Of a DNA stretch of 64,000 nucleotides, positions 36,801 to 49,289 are shown one piece after another. Origin of the DNA: Sipunculus nudus. Taxonomy: Eukaryota; Annelida; Sipuncula; Golfingiida; Sipunculidae. How positions within the stretch are numbered: the first letter of the stretch is position 1; each line of letters opens with the position of its first letter. A program made the position numbers and the translations under genes. Location of the stretch: positions 95,655,642-95,719,641 of the forward strand of contig CM049306.1 in NCBI GenBank assembly GCA_026874595.1, written 5' to 3'. The notes below the pieces were generated by a model. The model was not told the origin of the DNA, made no database searches, and saw nothing but the letters and a program-made list of their open reading frames with translations.

Positions 36801-37864
36801 TAAAATGGAGAGTTCACAAGTATGTATACCATCAGAAAGAAAACTAACAGCTTTAAAATTATGTATACTTGATTGGGTCTATTATGATGTAAACAACTTT
36901 TGGATTGATTTAGATATTTGCCGATTGTGCTTCCTCAAACCATCAATAAAATATAACTGTATGAGGGTAATATGAGTCTTAACTCAAACTGAACTCACTG
37001 AACTTAAATCATAAAAAAAATGCAAAAAAAGATAATAAACAAGTCTTTCCTGAGTAAAAGTATCAAGTAACAAGTAAAAACTTGTAAATAATACTTATCT
37101 TTTAAGATTCTCAAAATTAAATTCTTCAATTTAAAAAAAATACTAAATATATATTTGAAGGATAAAGATGAGTTATATTTTTTGTAGCATATATGACTTC
37201 TCAGGAACCTGAAAAAGTAAAAGTCCCTGTGACATTAGTTCAGTGGTGACTGGTGAACATAACCAGCCTTAAAGAAGTGTAAGATCTTATCACTTCTGTC
37301 ATGGGTAAACTGGTGCATACAAGAATTTTATTATGAGTCACTGCAGCAATATGTACCCAAATGGAAAATGTCTCAAGGCCAAACTGATGAGGTAGCACAG
37401 TACATCTACTGACTACATCTCTGTATCAGTTATAACTGCATCACAGTGATGATGTATATACATGATTGATGATTATAATGAACTTGTCGGTACATGCCAA
37501 AAGTTTCTTCTTTTCATATATTTGCTGCATAAGCTGAGCCTCTTAATCCCTAATTAAAAATAAAAGAACAAAGAAATTAACCAGACATAGTGCTATATGT
37601 CTGACTGTCTAGGTCTGACTTCTTTATATATATATATATGCTGACGGAACAGAACTAAAAGGCTATCAGCAGAGCGCATACTTCCACCAAGACAGAACAA
37701 CCCAATAGGATCTGCCCCTTTATCCCTCATCCACAGAATTTTTTTCAAGCTTTTCTCTATCTTCATACTTCCATGTCTGTGACATAACCACACATTCACA
37801 GACCTTGATTCTGCAACCCTATCTGGCATCTATTTCATGAACAATGGATAATGCAATCAAATCT

Positions 37865-38065
37865 ATTAAATGGCTCAAATACTCTCTGTTTAGGTGGCTG
37901 TCTTGTGCGATGTTTTGCTCAAAGGTTTAGCATTGCCAGGAGTGCATTGAATCAAACCAATCAAATCAGCCTGTGCTGTTTCTGGTACATATGTGTGTTC
38001 TTGTTCAGATGGCATTTGAACAATTATTGCTTACATTCTATTGGTTGGGTTTGACTGACAGTTGT
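37865..38065. repeat. Dispersed repeat copy B
   Basis: Diverged homologue of 19335-19550 (see words listed there). The plus-strand ORF here is not supported. Confidence 0.65.
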
Positions 38066-38069
38066 TACT

Positions 38070-39735
38070 GTGGCTCAAACACCTTCAGTGTGAGTGTATT
38101 GATCATTAAATTCATTAAATAATGTGGAAGTGGTATATTTGGCTTGTCAGAATTTTCGCACTTATTTCATTTAACAACATTAACGCAGTTCGAATTTTTA
38201 TGCAAATCAGTAAGCAAAGGTAATTCATTTTGTATCAAATTAATAAACAATTATATAAAAGACAGGTTTATAGGGCAACCTTCCTCTCACTGGGTGACTG
38301 CGTACATGCTACAGGTGACTGAGTACCATAAATGCAATGTTTAAACAACACATAATCAACACTGGTGCAATGCAAATACGTAATGATGGAAATTGGTACA
38401 AGACTTTGTTTGACATCTGACTAAGTTGTAGAACTGCTCCACAACAACAACTGTGATTACTTTCTAGAAACAGCCAGCCAAGCATAAACAACAAACAGGG
38501 CTAACAACAATCAGGGCCAGCTCTCAGCTTCGTCATACTTTAAAGCCATTGGGAAGGGTTCCAAAGTATTCAAATGCTACTTGTTTCATAGTTGTCTCTA
38601 CAAATCACTATAAATCGGAGGGGATTTCAGCTGAGATATCACTAACATCCTGGTTGAAAAAGCCTCAACTCAAGCGACCCCACATGCAGGGATTACCAGC
38701 CCCATGTGTCTGTGTGTCAGGCGAGAATGCTGCCTTCTTCCAAACATCAAAATAATTTTGTTCTTAATTTAGCACAAAAATAGCTCCCGTTTAAAGTACA
38801 AAAAATTAAAACCACACTAACAAAACCTCATCAACAGTAGATGCCAGAGAGGATTGCAGAATCAAAGTCTGTGAATGAGTGGTCATGTCACAGACTGCTA
38901 GTATGAAGATGTTCACTCCCTTATTCATATATTCCACCTACAAAATTTGGGGGAAATTGGTTTAGTTATTTTTGTGTAAAAATGGCAACAAATAACAAAC
39001 AAACTGGGGTGAATACATAGCCTCCTTGGTGAAAAGTAAGAAAATGAAGATTCCGGGAGGCTGGATGTCTATACAGTAGTAGGGAGAGTGACATTTTTTG
39101 GTAATTAAACATGACAGGATGATACAGCGAAAGGAGTGCTTGCAGGTAGCCACCTGATCATCGGACAAATACCTTTACACACAACCACAAGGGGACAAGA
39201 ACATGTCATCCTAAACAATGTGCTGCCATCATAATTAATACCACAGTACACAAGAACTCAGCTATTTATCAAAGCATGGAGGTAACCGGAGTGCAAGTGT
39301 TGAGGTTAATGAGTACATATCAAGTGGTGCTAATAAGTGCGTGTGCTGCAACTACAAATAAATACTAACAACTTCAGGATTTTATCATTTTAAACAGACT
39401 AATTACTAGTGATAAGAAACCAGATGTACATTAAAAACTGCACCAGGACAGTTATTTATAAAGTTCAATACAGACATACAAATAGTTTCACATTTTTGGA
39501 ACATTTTAGGTGTGCTAATTACTGACTGTAAGAAAGAACATTAAATGAAACGTGAAGCCTTTTATGTATACAAATGAGTCTGAGCCAATGAATGGCCAAA
39601 TCCCTGAATTATTACAAACAATACCCAATCCTCAGCTCATTGCACCCTCTGGGTTTACTAGAATGAAAATACCTAAAAGCATCAATCATTTATAGTAACA
39701 TGCAATATCATGTTGTACAATATGTGGACATTCAT
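38070..39735. other. Intron, gene-free
   Basis: No gene or strong repeat recognised. Confidence 0.5.
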
Positions 39736-39739
39736 CACC

Positions 39740-41035
39740 ACCAGAGCGAACATGGCAATAAACAGGGGCAGTTTTTTGCTTGCAAGAATTAGAGATTTCA
39801 GCAAGTATGTTAGTCGATTCCATCGGTCTTTTTGATCTGTCTGTCTGTTTGCCTGCACTCTACAGGCCACAATTTTGCCGCAATTGCTTTGAAACTTATA
39901 TGCAGATATTATATAACTGTCCTGAAATGAAGCTTATTGTATTTAGTCATAATCAGTCAAAGGTCAAGGTCAGGGTCATCAAGACCCCTAAAAATAATTT
40001 TTTTCCTTCATATCTTTGTTAAGAATGATTGAGGCCACACACACTTTAGCTCATTTTTATTGTGACTGTATGGCCTTTCTCCTAGATGTAAAACTGCCTT
40101 ATTCTGGTGTTACCATGGATACACATTTTAACCCCTTTTTTGTAATTTGGTCATTTTTAAAGCTATTGAGATCTAGTTTTTTGCATCATGTTAAGTTTGA
40201 TAAATATTACACTATTTTATTTCAAGTAATGTTTACCAGGTGGCACTGTAGGATATTTTTTGCAAGATTCCACTTATGATGCCCTTGAGCTGCAAATTTT
40301 GAAGTAATCCCTTCAAAACTCATACATTATATATTATACAGAAATATCTAGAAAATGATTTTTCATTTTCAAATATAGCCACCAGGATGCACTGCAGCTC
40401 AACCACTTCAAAATATCATTTTTGTCAAATAGCTTCAAAACTATAAACAAGAGTTTATATCTTTGCCGTTTTTAAAGCTTAGGAGTGGTCATTTTTTGCA
40501 TCAGCTAGCATTTAATTGGATATACAGGATTTTATTTCTAGTTTTACTATATCTTGAACCATATCTTGTCAAACAAGATTGTGTGAGATAACACTTAATG
40601 ACGTCCTGCAGGCCTAAATTTTGCAGCAATCAAATTGAAACTGATATATTTCATGTTATACAAAAATATCTGAAAAACAATTTCTCATTTTTGGTATATG
40701 ACCACCAGGGGGCACTGCACTTCAAACACTTAAACATATTTTTATTAATGTGCCATATCTTCAAAACTATAAATGATATTATAAATTTTATAGCAGCATC
40801 TGAAACTAGAATCTATGGTCTAATTCCTATGGAGACTTATCCATGTTCTGCTGTTATCCTACTGACCTAATTTAGAGTAAACCATGTTGTAGTTGGAAAT
40901 ATCCAGATATTTTGTCTGACGCAGACCTCAGTTTTCCACAATCACTTTGAAACTATTGTCCGTCTGTCTCAACTTTTCAAATTCAATGCAGCTTCATAAT
41001 TTGAACTTTTAAACATGTTCACTTATCTGTCCGTC
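39740..41035 (-). mobile_element. Large pearl-like repeat with ~300-bp modules and CTCF-type motifs
   Basis: Modules recur: CACCAG..GGCACTG (40236, 40381, 40704), CTTCAAAACTATAAA (twice), TTTGCAGCAAT/TTTGCCGCAATTGCTTTGAA and GATCTGTCTGTCTG/GTCCGTCTGTCTC at the two ends. The GACGGACAG tail words are on the minus strand. AAAGGTCAAGGTCAGGGTCA occurs near 39958. Short ORFs here are repeat readings. Confidence 0.5.
40702..40717 (+). promoter_or_regulatory. Perfect CTCF-consensus match
   Basis: CCACCAGGGGGCACTG fits CCASYAGRKGGCRSYR at all 16 positions. It sits inside a dispersed repeat; diverged paralogous positions at 40235 and 40379 fit less well. Binding is not shown. Confidence 0.4.
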
Positions 41036-41098
41036 TTTCTCTTTAAACATCTGGCAAGCGCTCAACCTATGGTAGTTTAGTTTGTTTTTCTTTTTGTT

Positions 41099-41363
41099 GG
41101 GGGGGGGGGGGGGGGGGGGGGAGACAGAGGGCACAGAGAAATCTCCTCTCTCTTCTTTTATGCTATAAACAGTTAGGGAAGTAGAACAACACACCTTACA
41201 CCAAAGAGAAGATATGAATAAGAATGCTTTTCATTAAAGTATTTGATGCAACCATTATTGCCCAAATTTCCAAATGTCTGTACACCTCATGAGAGGGATA
41301 CCCCTCTCCCTCTGACCTCTCCAACATTGCAGCCTGCCTACACCCCCCCCCCCCTCCCCCCCA
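41099..41363. repeat. G23 run and facing C-rich run
   Basis: A 23-base G run at 41099-41121 and a C12-T-C8 run at 41343-41363. Each could form G-quadruplex-type structure on one strand, and they could pair with each other. Run lengths may be imprecise in an assembly. Confidence 0.85.
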
Positions 41364-41399
41364 TTAATATCTTTTTCCACCCTTTTTATATTTCCACCC

Positions 41400-42238
41400 A
41401 CCGCCACACAGTCAGTAAATCAAAGAACTAGTGTGTATGAAATGGAATATATAAAGCAGAAAAATCAATAGTCATAAATATGTATCAATGGAATGAGACG
41501 AGGTGAACAGCTGTTCTTTTTACTTCTTTAATGTCCTTTTGCACAGCACAAAATATGAGGGAGACAAAAAGGAAAGAATTTAGAGACCTGTACGGAATAA
41601 CATCTGGTTTTGCTGGGGCCAAGGCATTAACCTTTTACTGTTCATGACCGACTTCCTGTTCCACTGACATTAACCTTTCACTCCGCAGATTCTCCGATAG
41701 TCATCCTAGATCATAGTCTACATAAATTATCCGCACGCCCCAGATCATCTCATGCCATATACCTTTATTGGCCATGATAAAATTCCAATCTCAGAGCTAT
41801 AACCTGGTAAATACAGATGATGGCATTTACCTGTCATAATGAGATCCAGCAGCACAAAAAACATACTCACTGGCTTTGTGCTATCATGTTCACAAAATAG
41901 AAATCTTAACACTGTTAGTCAGTTTTCTCTAATCCTCATTCATGTATTAGGTCAGTCCAATCTAATTCTCCCAAAAACAAACATATTTAAACACTAGCTC
42001 TCTAAAATTTTCCTTTCAAAGACATACAGATAAATAACATTTTATATGGCCTGTGGAAGGATATATTATATGATTTATATGAATGTGTTGTGTTGTGTTG
42101 TTCTCCTATAACTTTTAACAAGAAACAGGCATGCATGGTGTCCTAAATAAACTGTAGAGTTAGGGCACTATAAAAATGTGGCTTGTATAGCACATACAAT
42201 AATAAACAACAAAAATGTGGTTTTGGGCATATCAAGGT
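41400..42238. other. Intron, gene-free
   Basis: Nothing recognised. Confidence 0.5.
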
Positions 42239-42239
42239 T

Positions 42240-43165
42240 ACCTGTAAGTACACTGCACACATGTTAGAATACCCACACAAGTACACTGCAAGAAGTGGGT
42301 TAGAGCACACATGTTAGAATACCCACACAAGTACACTGCAAGAAGTGGGTTAGAGCACACATGTTAGAATACCCACACAAGTACACTGCAAGAAGTGGGT
42401 GAGAGCACACAAACAATTATCTGTCAATTGTCGCCTAGAGCACCTACAAAAGTGCATGGCGCACATGTTAAAGAGTATAAAACAAGTACATGGGAACAAG
42501 TGGGTTATAACCCCAACACAAGTACCTGTCAAATGTGGGCTAGAGAACCAACACAAGTACCTGTCAAATGTGGGCTAGAGAACCAACACAAGTACCTGTC
42601 AAATGTGGGCTCGAACATCAACACAAGTACCTGTCAAATAAGGACTAGAGCACCAATAAAGGTACTTGTCAGTTGTGTGGGTTAGAGCATCAACAGAAGT
42701 ACCTCTCAAATGTGGGTTAGAGCATCAACAGAAGTACCTTTCAAATGTGGGTTAGAGCAGCAACACAAGTACCTGTCCAATGTGGGAAGAGCACAAATAA
42801 AAGTACTTGTCAGTTGTGGATTAAAGCATCAACAGAAATACCTGTCAAATGATGGTTAGAGCACCCACATAAGTACCTGTCAAATGTGGGTTAGAGCATC
42901 AACACAAGTATATGACACATGTTACAATATACCTACAAAAGTACATGACAACAAGTGGGTTATAACCCAAACACAAGTACCTGTCAAATGTGGGAAAGAG
43001 CACCAACATAATACATGGCAACGTGGATTAGAGCACTTAAATTAGTACATGGAACACATCATATAAGTACCTACATAAGAACATAACAATAAGTGGGTTA
43101 GTGCAACTACACAAATGTCCGGCAATAATAGGGTTAAGGCACCTACACAAGTACCTTTCATTGGT
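42240..43165. repeat. 35-bp minisatellite with a 50-bp variant block
   Basis: Starts with three identical 50-bp units (ATGTTAGAATACCCACACAA at 42261, 42311, 42361), then about 18 units of 35 bp (CACAAGTACCTGTCAAATGT, GGGTTAGAGCACCAA; anchors 42521, 42556, 42591) with increasing divergence rightwards. The ORF at 42395-42685 is repeat sequence. Confidence 0.9.
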
Positions 43166-43193
43166 TAATAAAGGTCTGTATTAAGATGGATAC

Positions 43194-43439
43194 TAGAGCC
43201 CTGCGTGGGCCACTGCAGGTTGATTTTTTAATGATTTTGTGGGGCGGGGTGGTCCCAATTTTTTTTCTGCGGGAGGAGGGGGGGGGGATTGAATGAAAGA
43301 TGTACGGGGCAGGTGCGGGCCAAAATTTCTACTTTAGTTGCGGGGCAGAGCGTATCTTCACACCTGCGGGGCGGGGTGGTTGCGGGTTTTTAGTGCGGGG
43401 CAGATGCAGACTGAAAAATCTGGCCCGCGCCGAGCTCTA
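43194..43439. mobile_element. hAT-type MITE, GC-rich
   Basis: Terminal inverted repeats TAGAGCCCTGCGTGGGCCA and (reverse complement of the right end) TAGAGCTCGGCGCGGGCCA. Flanking 8-mers ATGGATAC and GAGGATAC match at 6 of 8 positions. The inside is rich in GCGGGGCGGGGTGGT. TIR form and 8-bp duplication fit hAT superfamily elements; no transposase. Confidence 0.75.
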
Positions 43440-43448
43440 GAGGATACA

Positions 43449-43723
43449 GAGTGGGGTCTCAGGACAGGACAGGTAACTTTACCTGGGAGCTATATTTAGT
43501 AGTTGAGAATGGTTAGGAAGATTAGTTTATAGTACAACCTAGAAATATTTAATTGTAACTATGTGCCAGAAACTGTCTATGAAGATTTGAAATACACTTT
43601 TGTTTTCCAATATTGTTTATCAATTTATACATCTTTAACCCAACTTCACATATTCCTAACCGATCTCAACTGCTATCTATAGCTTCGAGGTAAATCCACC
43701 TGTCCTGTCCTGTGACACCCCTC
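43449..43723. mobile_element. MITE with ~75-bp inverted repeats
   Basis: Left end GTGGGGTCTCAGGACAGGAC and AGGTAACTTTACCT, with AGCTATATTTAGTAGTTGAG and GGTTAGGAA. The reverse complement of the right end gives GAGGGGTGTCACAGGACAGG, AGCTATAGATAGCAGTTGAG and GGTTAGGAA. It directly abuts the hAT-type MITE. Family not recognised. Confidence 0.75.
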
Positions 43724-43724
43724 T

Positions 43725-45210
43725 TTATCATCCTCAATACAGACATTTTTAACCAATCAAAAACACAAATGACAGCCAATTGGCTGCTGCCCTCTCTAAC
43801 ACTATGTATCTAATTTATTCATATCATTGTCATGTATTGAAGTTAATCTGGCACCAAGACTCACTCACACCAAAAGGTATTGATGCTTGTTGAGCTCTTA
43901 CCAGGAGAGAATCATTGAGCTGAGACCAACTATATAGTCTTAGCTAATTAACCTGGTGTGTCCATAAGTGGACCTAATTGATAATATTGTGCAAGTGCCC
44001 AACTGAAGTGTACATCTTTCATTAGGCTCCAATTGGCCTTGATAATATACACTTGTTTAGATGCCCTATAAGCCTGGCATGTGAGTGAACTTCTAAAACT
44101 GTGAATACTTGATTGCTATTCCTGCTGGCTATGTCTAATTTTAATCCACTGTTAAGTAGATCTAGAAATTAGGTGGTAACAATTGTCTACTCCAAGTTAG
44201 CATTGCATAACCAAGGTTCTATAACTTTTAATAATTATTTTTATTTCTGTTTTTTTTTTTTTTTAAGAAATTTAAAAAGTAAGAAATATTTTAACAGGTG
44301 TTAACCTGACAGATATGCCCTCAAAGCCCATGTGATAATAAGGAGGCAAATGCATGACACATGAGAAAGAGTTCCTACAAAATATTTAAATGTCAAATGT
44401 GTTGATTAAACCACTTACACAAGTAAACGACAAGTTGGTTAGTGCACCTCCATAAGCACATCATTTATTATTTCATTAAAATATCCTACTATCCTTTTGA
44501 TCTAATGCCTGACACAAAATAGCTTTCCATGAGTAATAATTATCAGTATATCTGTGCCTCATTTCTTAATAAACAACATGTGAATAACTTCAGCATACAA
44601 AGGGTCGAATAATTACAAATATCAATTAAGTATGTGATGTATTATAATTGATAAAAATTGAGAATGAGTGCATGCTATGATAGGTTTGTGTACATCTATC
44701 TTAATTTGTTAGGAGTGGGCTCTGCTCCACGCATGCATTGATGCGTGACTTCATGCACCGAAAATGTCACTCATCAAAACATACATGGATTCCACTAGAA
44801 CTTGCCTTGTTTAAATAACTCTGTAAAAAGGTGAAATCATCCATTGTATAATAGAACATATATATTAATATACAGCTATCATCGTACAAGATACATGTGC
44901 AGCCTTGGTTCTACATCCTACACTGATCTGCTCCTGTGCCCTGTATCAGTGACATTATTAATATCCTGATACCCCTGTACAGCACTGAAAACACGCTTGT
45001 CTGCCACTGATAGCTGATTAGTCTGTTGTTACAAATAACTCTCAGATGATACGCACTGTTGTTCTAACTGAGTGGCCGGCAGGTGTGGCCTAGTGTTGTG
45101 TATACACAATGAGGGGTGTAGAATCATTAAATATTTCTCTATTATGCAAACTATCATAAAAGACTTATTAAAACTGGATCTTTCTCCCTATGGCTGAGTA
45201 CATTAAAAGA
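43725..45210. other. Intron, gene-free
   Basis: Poly-T near 44253. No gene recognised. Confidence 0.5.
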
Positions 45211-45211
45211 G

Positions 45212-45374
45212 CAGTGGAACCTATCTAAAAAACCACTTATCTAATAAGACCACCAGTGTATTAAGCCCATTCCTTAGTGAATCTGAAGCATTCACACTGG
45301 TTATTAAGACCATCTGTGAATTAAGACCACTTTTGGCCAGTCCCATGGATGGTCTTATTACACAGGTTTCACTG
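45212..45374. mobile_element. MITE with CAGTGGAACC / GGTTTCACTG ends, copy 3
   Basis: Same family as 9121-9297: inverted ends, internal TAAGACCACC and TTAAGACCATC words in both orientations, TA at the right edge. Confidence 0.65.
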
Positions 45375-45379
45375 TATGT

Positions 45380-46270
45380 TTAAATGTTCACCTAGATAGT
45401 TAGATAAACATTTCATCATTACATTAAATGAAGGAAATATCTTTATATCAATTTATATTTTTTAATTATATGTTTGATTAGTAAGTAACTCAATGCCACT
45501 CTGTCAGGTTTTCATTTACTCAGATTTTCTGCATATTTATTTTTAATTCTAAAGATAAAAAAAAATACTAATGCAAATGCTCTCTGTAAGAACTGTTAAA
45601 GAACTGCAAAAGGTAAAATGTTAACTGAGCAGGATATAATTGGTAATGTTAAGATATATTGTCAAACTGTTAAAATAATCATGATTATTATTAATTATAG
45701 AATGCACATCCCATGTAAAACACATTAAGGTTAAAAATAAAATCTTCTATTCATGAGAACAATATACTCTAGATATTAATGGTACGCATCACCATGATAA
45801 AGCAATTAAATATAAAACAGAACACAGCATCAGTGAGTAACTGCACCTATAAAGAGCACTTCATCTCTGAGTGTAGGCCTAGCTTTAAAATTTAATAATT
45901 ACCAAAGAATGTGATGAGAAATTTCAAGCATTTAAACAATGCTGGAAGTCAGTGACGCATATGTGGCTATCTGGTGGGAGTCGCTTTTATTATATTAGTA
46001 GTGTAGGCAGCATGCCACTGGCCCCACCAGGCTGTGATGGCCCGGAGCTATTGGGTTCCTGGCCACTACACAATCCCATGACATCACTTGGAGCGAGCCA
46101 CTCTCAAGGACCAAGTATCGGCCCATGAATGCCTGAGCCGCATTCTGAGAAAAAGGGAGTCAAGATCCTTAGGAGTGTTACCCATTTCCCAATAATGACG
46201 GAGGTACACAAGCAGCATACTGGCAGGTCTGCTCTGTGACTAATTGGCGATCATGTCAACAAGGCTGGAA
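45380..46270. other. Intron; GC-richer upstream region of the putative TIMP promoter from ~45950
   Basis: No ORF of note. From about 45950 the sequence becomes less AT-rich and contains TGACATCA and TGACTAA sites. Confidence 0.4.
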
Positions 46271-46274
46271 CCCC

Positions 46275-46480
46275 ATTGGCTATAAATTGGATTGTAGGAC
46301 CAGTGGTACAGGCATTTTCATCAGACTTGCATTCAGTCGCAAATCACACGCTGGTTTGTCCTTGTGGCCAGCTGCAGTCACCCTCTGATCTGGCAGCTCT
46401 ACTACACTTTGTGGAATACAGTCAACAACAGCACACTACGTACGCTGCTACTTCACTAATACAGCCCTTCACAAGAACAG
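46275..46480 (+). promoter_or_regulatory. Candidate TIMP promoter and non-coding first exon
   Basis: An inverted CCAAT box (ATTGG, 46275-46279) is directly followed by TATAAAT (46281-46287). Initiator-like TCAGAC and TCAGTC lie 40-55 bp downstream. At 46480 there is a good donor, ACAG|GTAGGA. The visible TIMP start exon begins with an acceptor at 49131, so an upstream non-coding exon is required and this is the best candidate found. TGACATCA (CRE/ATF-like, about 46079) and TGACTAA (AP-1-like, about 46238) lie upstream. The TATA-to-initiator spacing is somewhat longer than the usual 30 bp. Inference only. Confidence 0.4.
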
Positions 46481-49131
46481 GTAGGATGGTGTTCATGTGA
46501 TTTACTGCCTTTTTATAAAAACTTTCAAGAGTTTGAAAAAAGATGAAAGATAACATACAACCATCTAATTATACATCACTTAGACTGTTTTTACAAGATA
46601 CTGGGCTAACATAAGAATCTCTTAATTACAGAAAGAGTATTTATATAAATATAAAGACAGGCTATGGTATCCTTAAACCTGACTGGCTGATAACCTAATG
46701 GTGGCTCAGCCAAGTGGTTCAGTTTAACGTAACCAAACCAAAAGAGTGGATATTGGGGTCGGGGAAATGATAAGTACGCTTGGATGGTTCTGAATACCAA
46801 TATCGCCACAGGTGCACATCAGGCAAATCTGTGAGGCTTCTCATGTTCTGACAGAGACCCTCTGCAGATCACCTCCCATAGACCCTGCTCTGACAATCTT
46901 ATTGTGACACACTACCCAGCTGTAATTCGTCAACGATAATTAAAAACCTGGAACATTAGACACATATTTAAGGTAGGGGCTGCTCTGAGGATGGTGTTAA
47001 TTATACAGGGTATCAAATGAGATATATAATGAATCTCACAGGAAAATATATCTGGTAAGCAGAGGGATAACTGTCTTATAAATCAATAAACCTGGATATG
47101 GCAGATCCTATATATACATGAAATGTAAGCACATATTCCTGTATCATTAAAATATAGGCAGATCAAACAGACAGTTACATACCAGTACTGTAAATTTAAA
47201 ATTTTCACTGAACATAAATTGATTTAGCATATGCATGCACAGACATGCTTCATAGCATGAGCATAATTATATATATACATATACATATCATACTACAACA
47301 TGACAGGTAGCAGAAAGTCTGTAAGACTGGTCTATATGAGTATACAGACCTGTATATATATTATGTGTGTGTATGTGTGTGTGCAACATAATCAACCCTC
47401 AACTGATGAGTGCATAAAGGCTGTTAACTGCTGGGTATTAACTGTGCCACTGGAAACAAGCGGTAAATAAACTGATTAAGTGCATGGCCACATACAAGGA
47501 GGGTCAGAGTTGTACGTTATTAGGGATGTGGTTGCCATGGAATTCATCCTGACCACTTTGTGTCAGCATCAGCAACAAAATCATCCCCACACATCAGCGA
47601 CTTTAAGCATGCACCAAATACTCATAGACCACACAAAGATGAATAAAAGCTTTTTTTCTTCCTCAAGCTTGCTGTGATAAACTCTTAATATGCCAAAGCA
47701 GTCAAAATTAGTACCATCAAAATATAATTATGGCAAATAGCAGAGCTTGAACAAAACAGCCATCCCATCTGTATCAGAACTGCTGAACTGAAATGATATG
47801 TACATAAATATACTGATATATCTCATTCAACCAAGCTTATATCTTGTGTAGTACTCACAGGCAAGCTCTCCTCCTAGGTACAGCAAAACAAACCAGTCGT
47901 ATCTCTTTATTGAAATGGTTGAATAAGAAATCTATTACATGATAACTGTACATATGATTCTTTTTAAAACACATGACAGGGAAAATTGTTTTACTTCATG
48001 AAGTACACAATTACAAAATTAATTAATTATCACACATACATGACACAGGATATTTGACTTTCAGAAAAACACAATTTGACATTTGATGGAATAGGCATGA
48101 AAGCAAGCAGCAGCAAAATGAAAGTCACTTTTCATGCATCAAATATAGGAACTCACAGAAAGTCAGCCAAAAATATATGTAAAGTGAAAGGCAGAACCGT
48201 TGCATATATGCACCTGCAGAGAATGATGGACTAACAGGTTTGATGGACATGGAGACATTGGGAGTTACACCTGGTCAACCTTACGGCCACCAGGGTGTTA
48301 CATGACAGGTATTGTCCACCTGGGCTGTCATTCTGCACAAGGTAGCTCTAATTATTGCTGAGAGTAAAAGTTTCCTGGAAAGCAGGAAAAGCTGTCAGAC
48401 AAATGTGACAAGATTTGGAAATTACAGTGAACATAGCTGTCAGTGACATGGCTGTGAGAAAGACAAATGAAAGCATGAGCTGTTACCTCAAGCTGTTGTC
48501 TAGTATATACAATACAGGACTCTTACCTGATGTGTCACACTCAATCATAGTTATACCAAGGACACCCTGAATTCACTACAAAACCATGTGGTAATCTCAC
48601 CTCTATTACAAAATAGGCTAATAGCTGACAGTCAGAGTTCACCATACTGGATAGGAATGAAAGCAGTTCAAATCTATCACTGGATAAAAACCTTGATAAT
48701 TTCTAAGGGATTGACTTGCCATGGCTGTTAAACAACAAAGCTTCCTTAAACATTAAAATACAATCACCTGTTAACTAATCCATAAATTTAAAAAAAAAAT
48801 CCATAAGTCAGTCATCTTCATGTGATGCAATAACCAGCAGATATCAACAAATATAAAGTATTTAGATTAATAATATAATAATTAATAAATTATATATATT
48901 TGTAATTTTTATACTCATTTGACAAGTTTATGACCAAATGTAAGACTAACCAAAAATTGTTGACCAACCCACCACAAGATTAATTAAATGGACAGAAAAT
49001 CAAGATACAGAGTAATTATATATATTTATATATAAAATGTCATAATTTATGGTGGGTATATTGTGGTAAATTTTTGGCGTCACCTGTTTACACTTGTAAT
49101 TATTTGTAATAAATTTTATTTTTTTTTTCAG
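46481..49131 (+). other. Putative TIMP 5'UTR intron
   Basis: Intron if the exon at 46310-46480 is real. A (TG)n-like stretch lies near 47365. The ORF at 47480-47677 has no recognised product. Confidence 0.4.
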
Positions 49132-49289
49132 GTATATTTATCAGGAAGGACCCTTCTCAGAAACCATGCCTCCCGCCATGGCTGCATGGATAATCCTGTT
49201 ATCAGGAGCTTCCCTCATCATCACACAGACGGACGCCTGCACCTGTATGCTGAGACACCCACAAGCCCACTACTGTGATTCAGACCTGG
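49132..49289 (+). CDS. Timp: TIMP first coding exon (5'UTR end, signal peptide, CTC reactive edge)
   Basis: A poly-T tract and CAG acceptor end at 49131, so the exon has 34 bp of 5'UTR before ATG 49166 and a non-coding exon must lie upstream. The CDS part is 124 bp: 41 codons plus one base, donor CTGG|GTAGGT. It encodes a hydrophobic signal (WIILLSGASLIIT core) and the mature start CTCMLRHPQAHYCDSDL. Thr after the first Cys is the residue that enters the protease S1' pocket; TIMP-1 and TIMP-3 also have Thr there. A 71-codon ORF in another frame over this exon is a shadow. Confidence 0.93.

Noticed and set aside
42395-42685. 96-codon ORF
   Set aside because: Lies wholly within the minisatellite.
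42240-43165. CRISPR-like spaced repeats
   Set aside because: Units are contiguous degenerate 35- and 50-bp tandem repeats without unique spacers, in a clearly eukaryotic intron.
33071-49289. The 33071 segment as an upstream coding exon of TIMP
   Set aside because: Joining its donor to the 49132 acceptor gives a frame different from TIMP that stops soon after, so it could at most be leader sequence.
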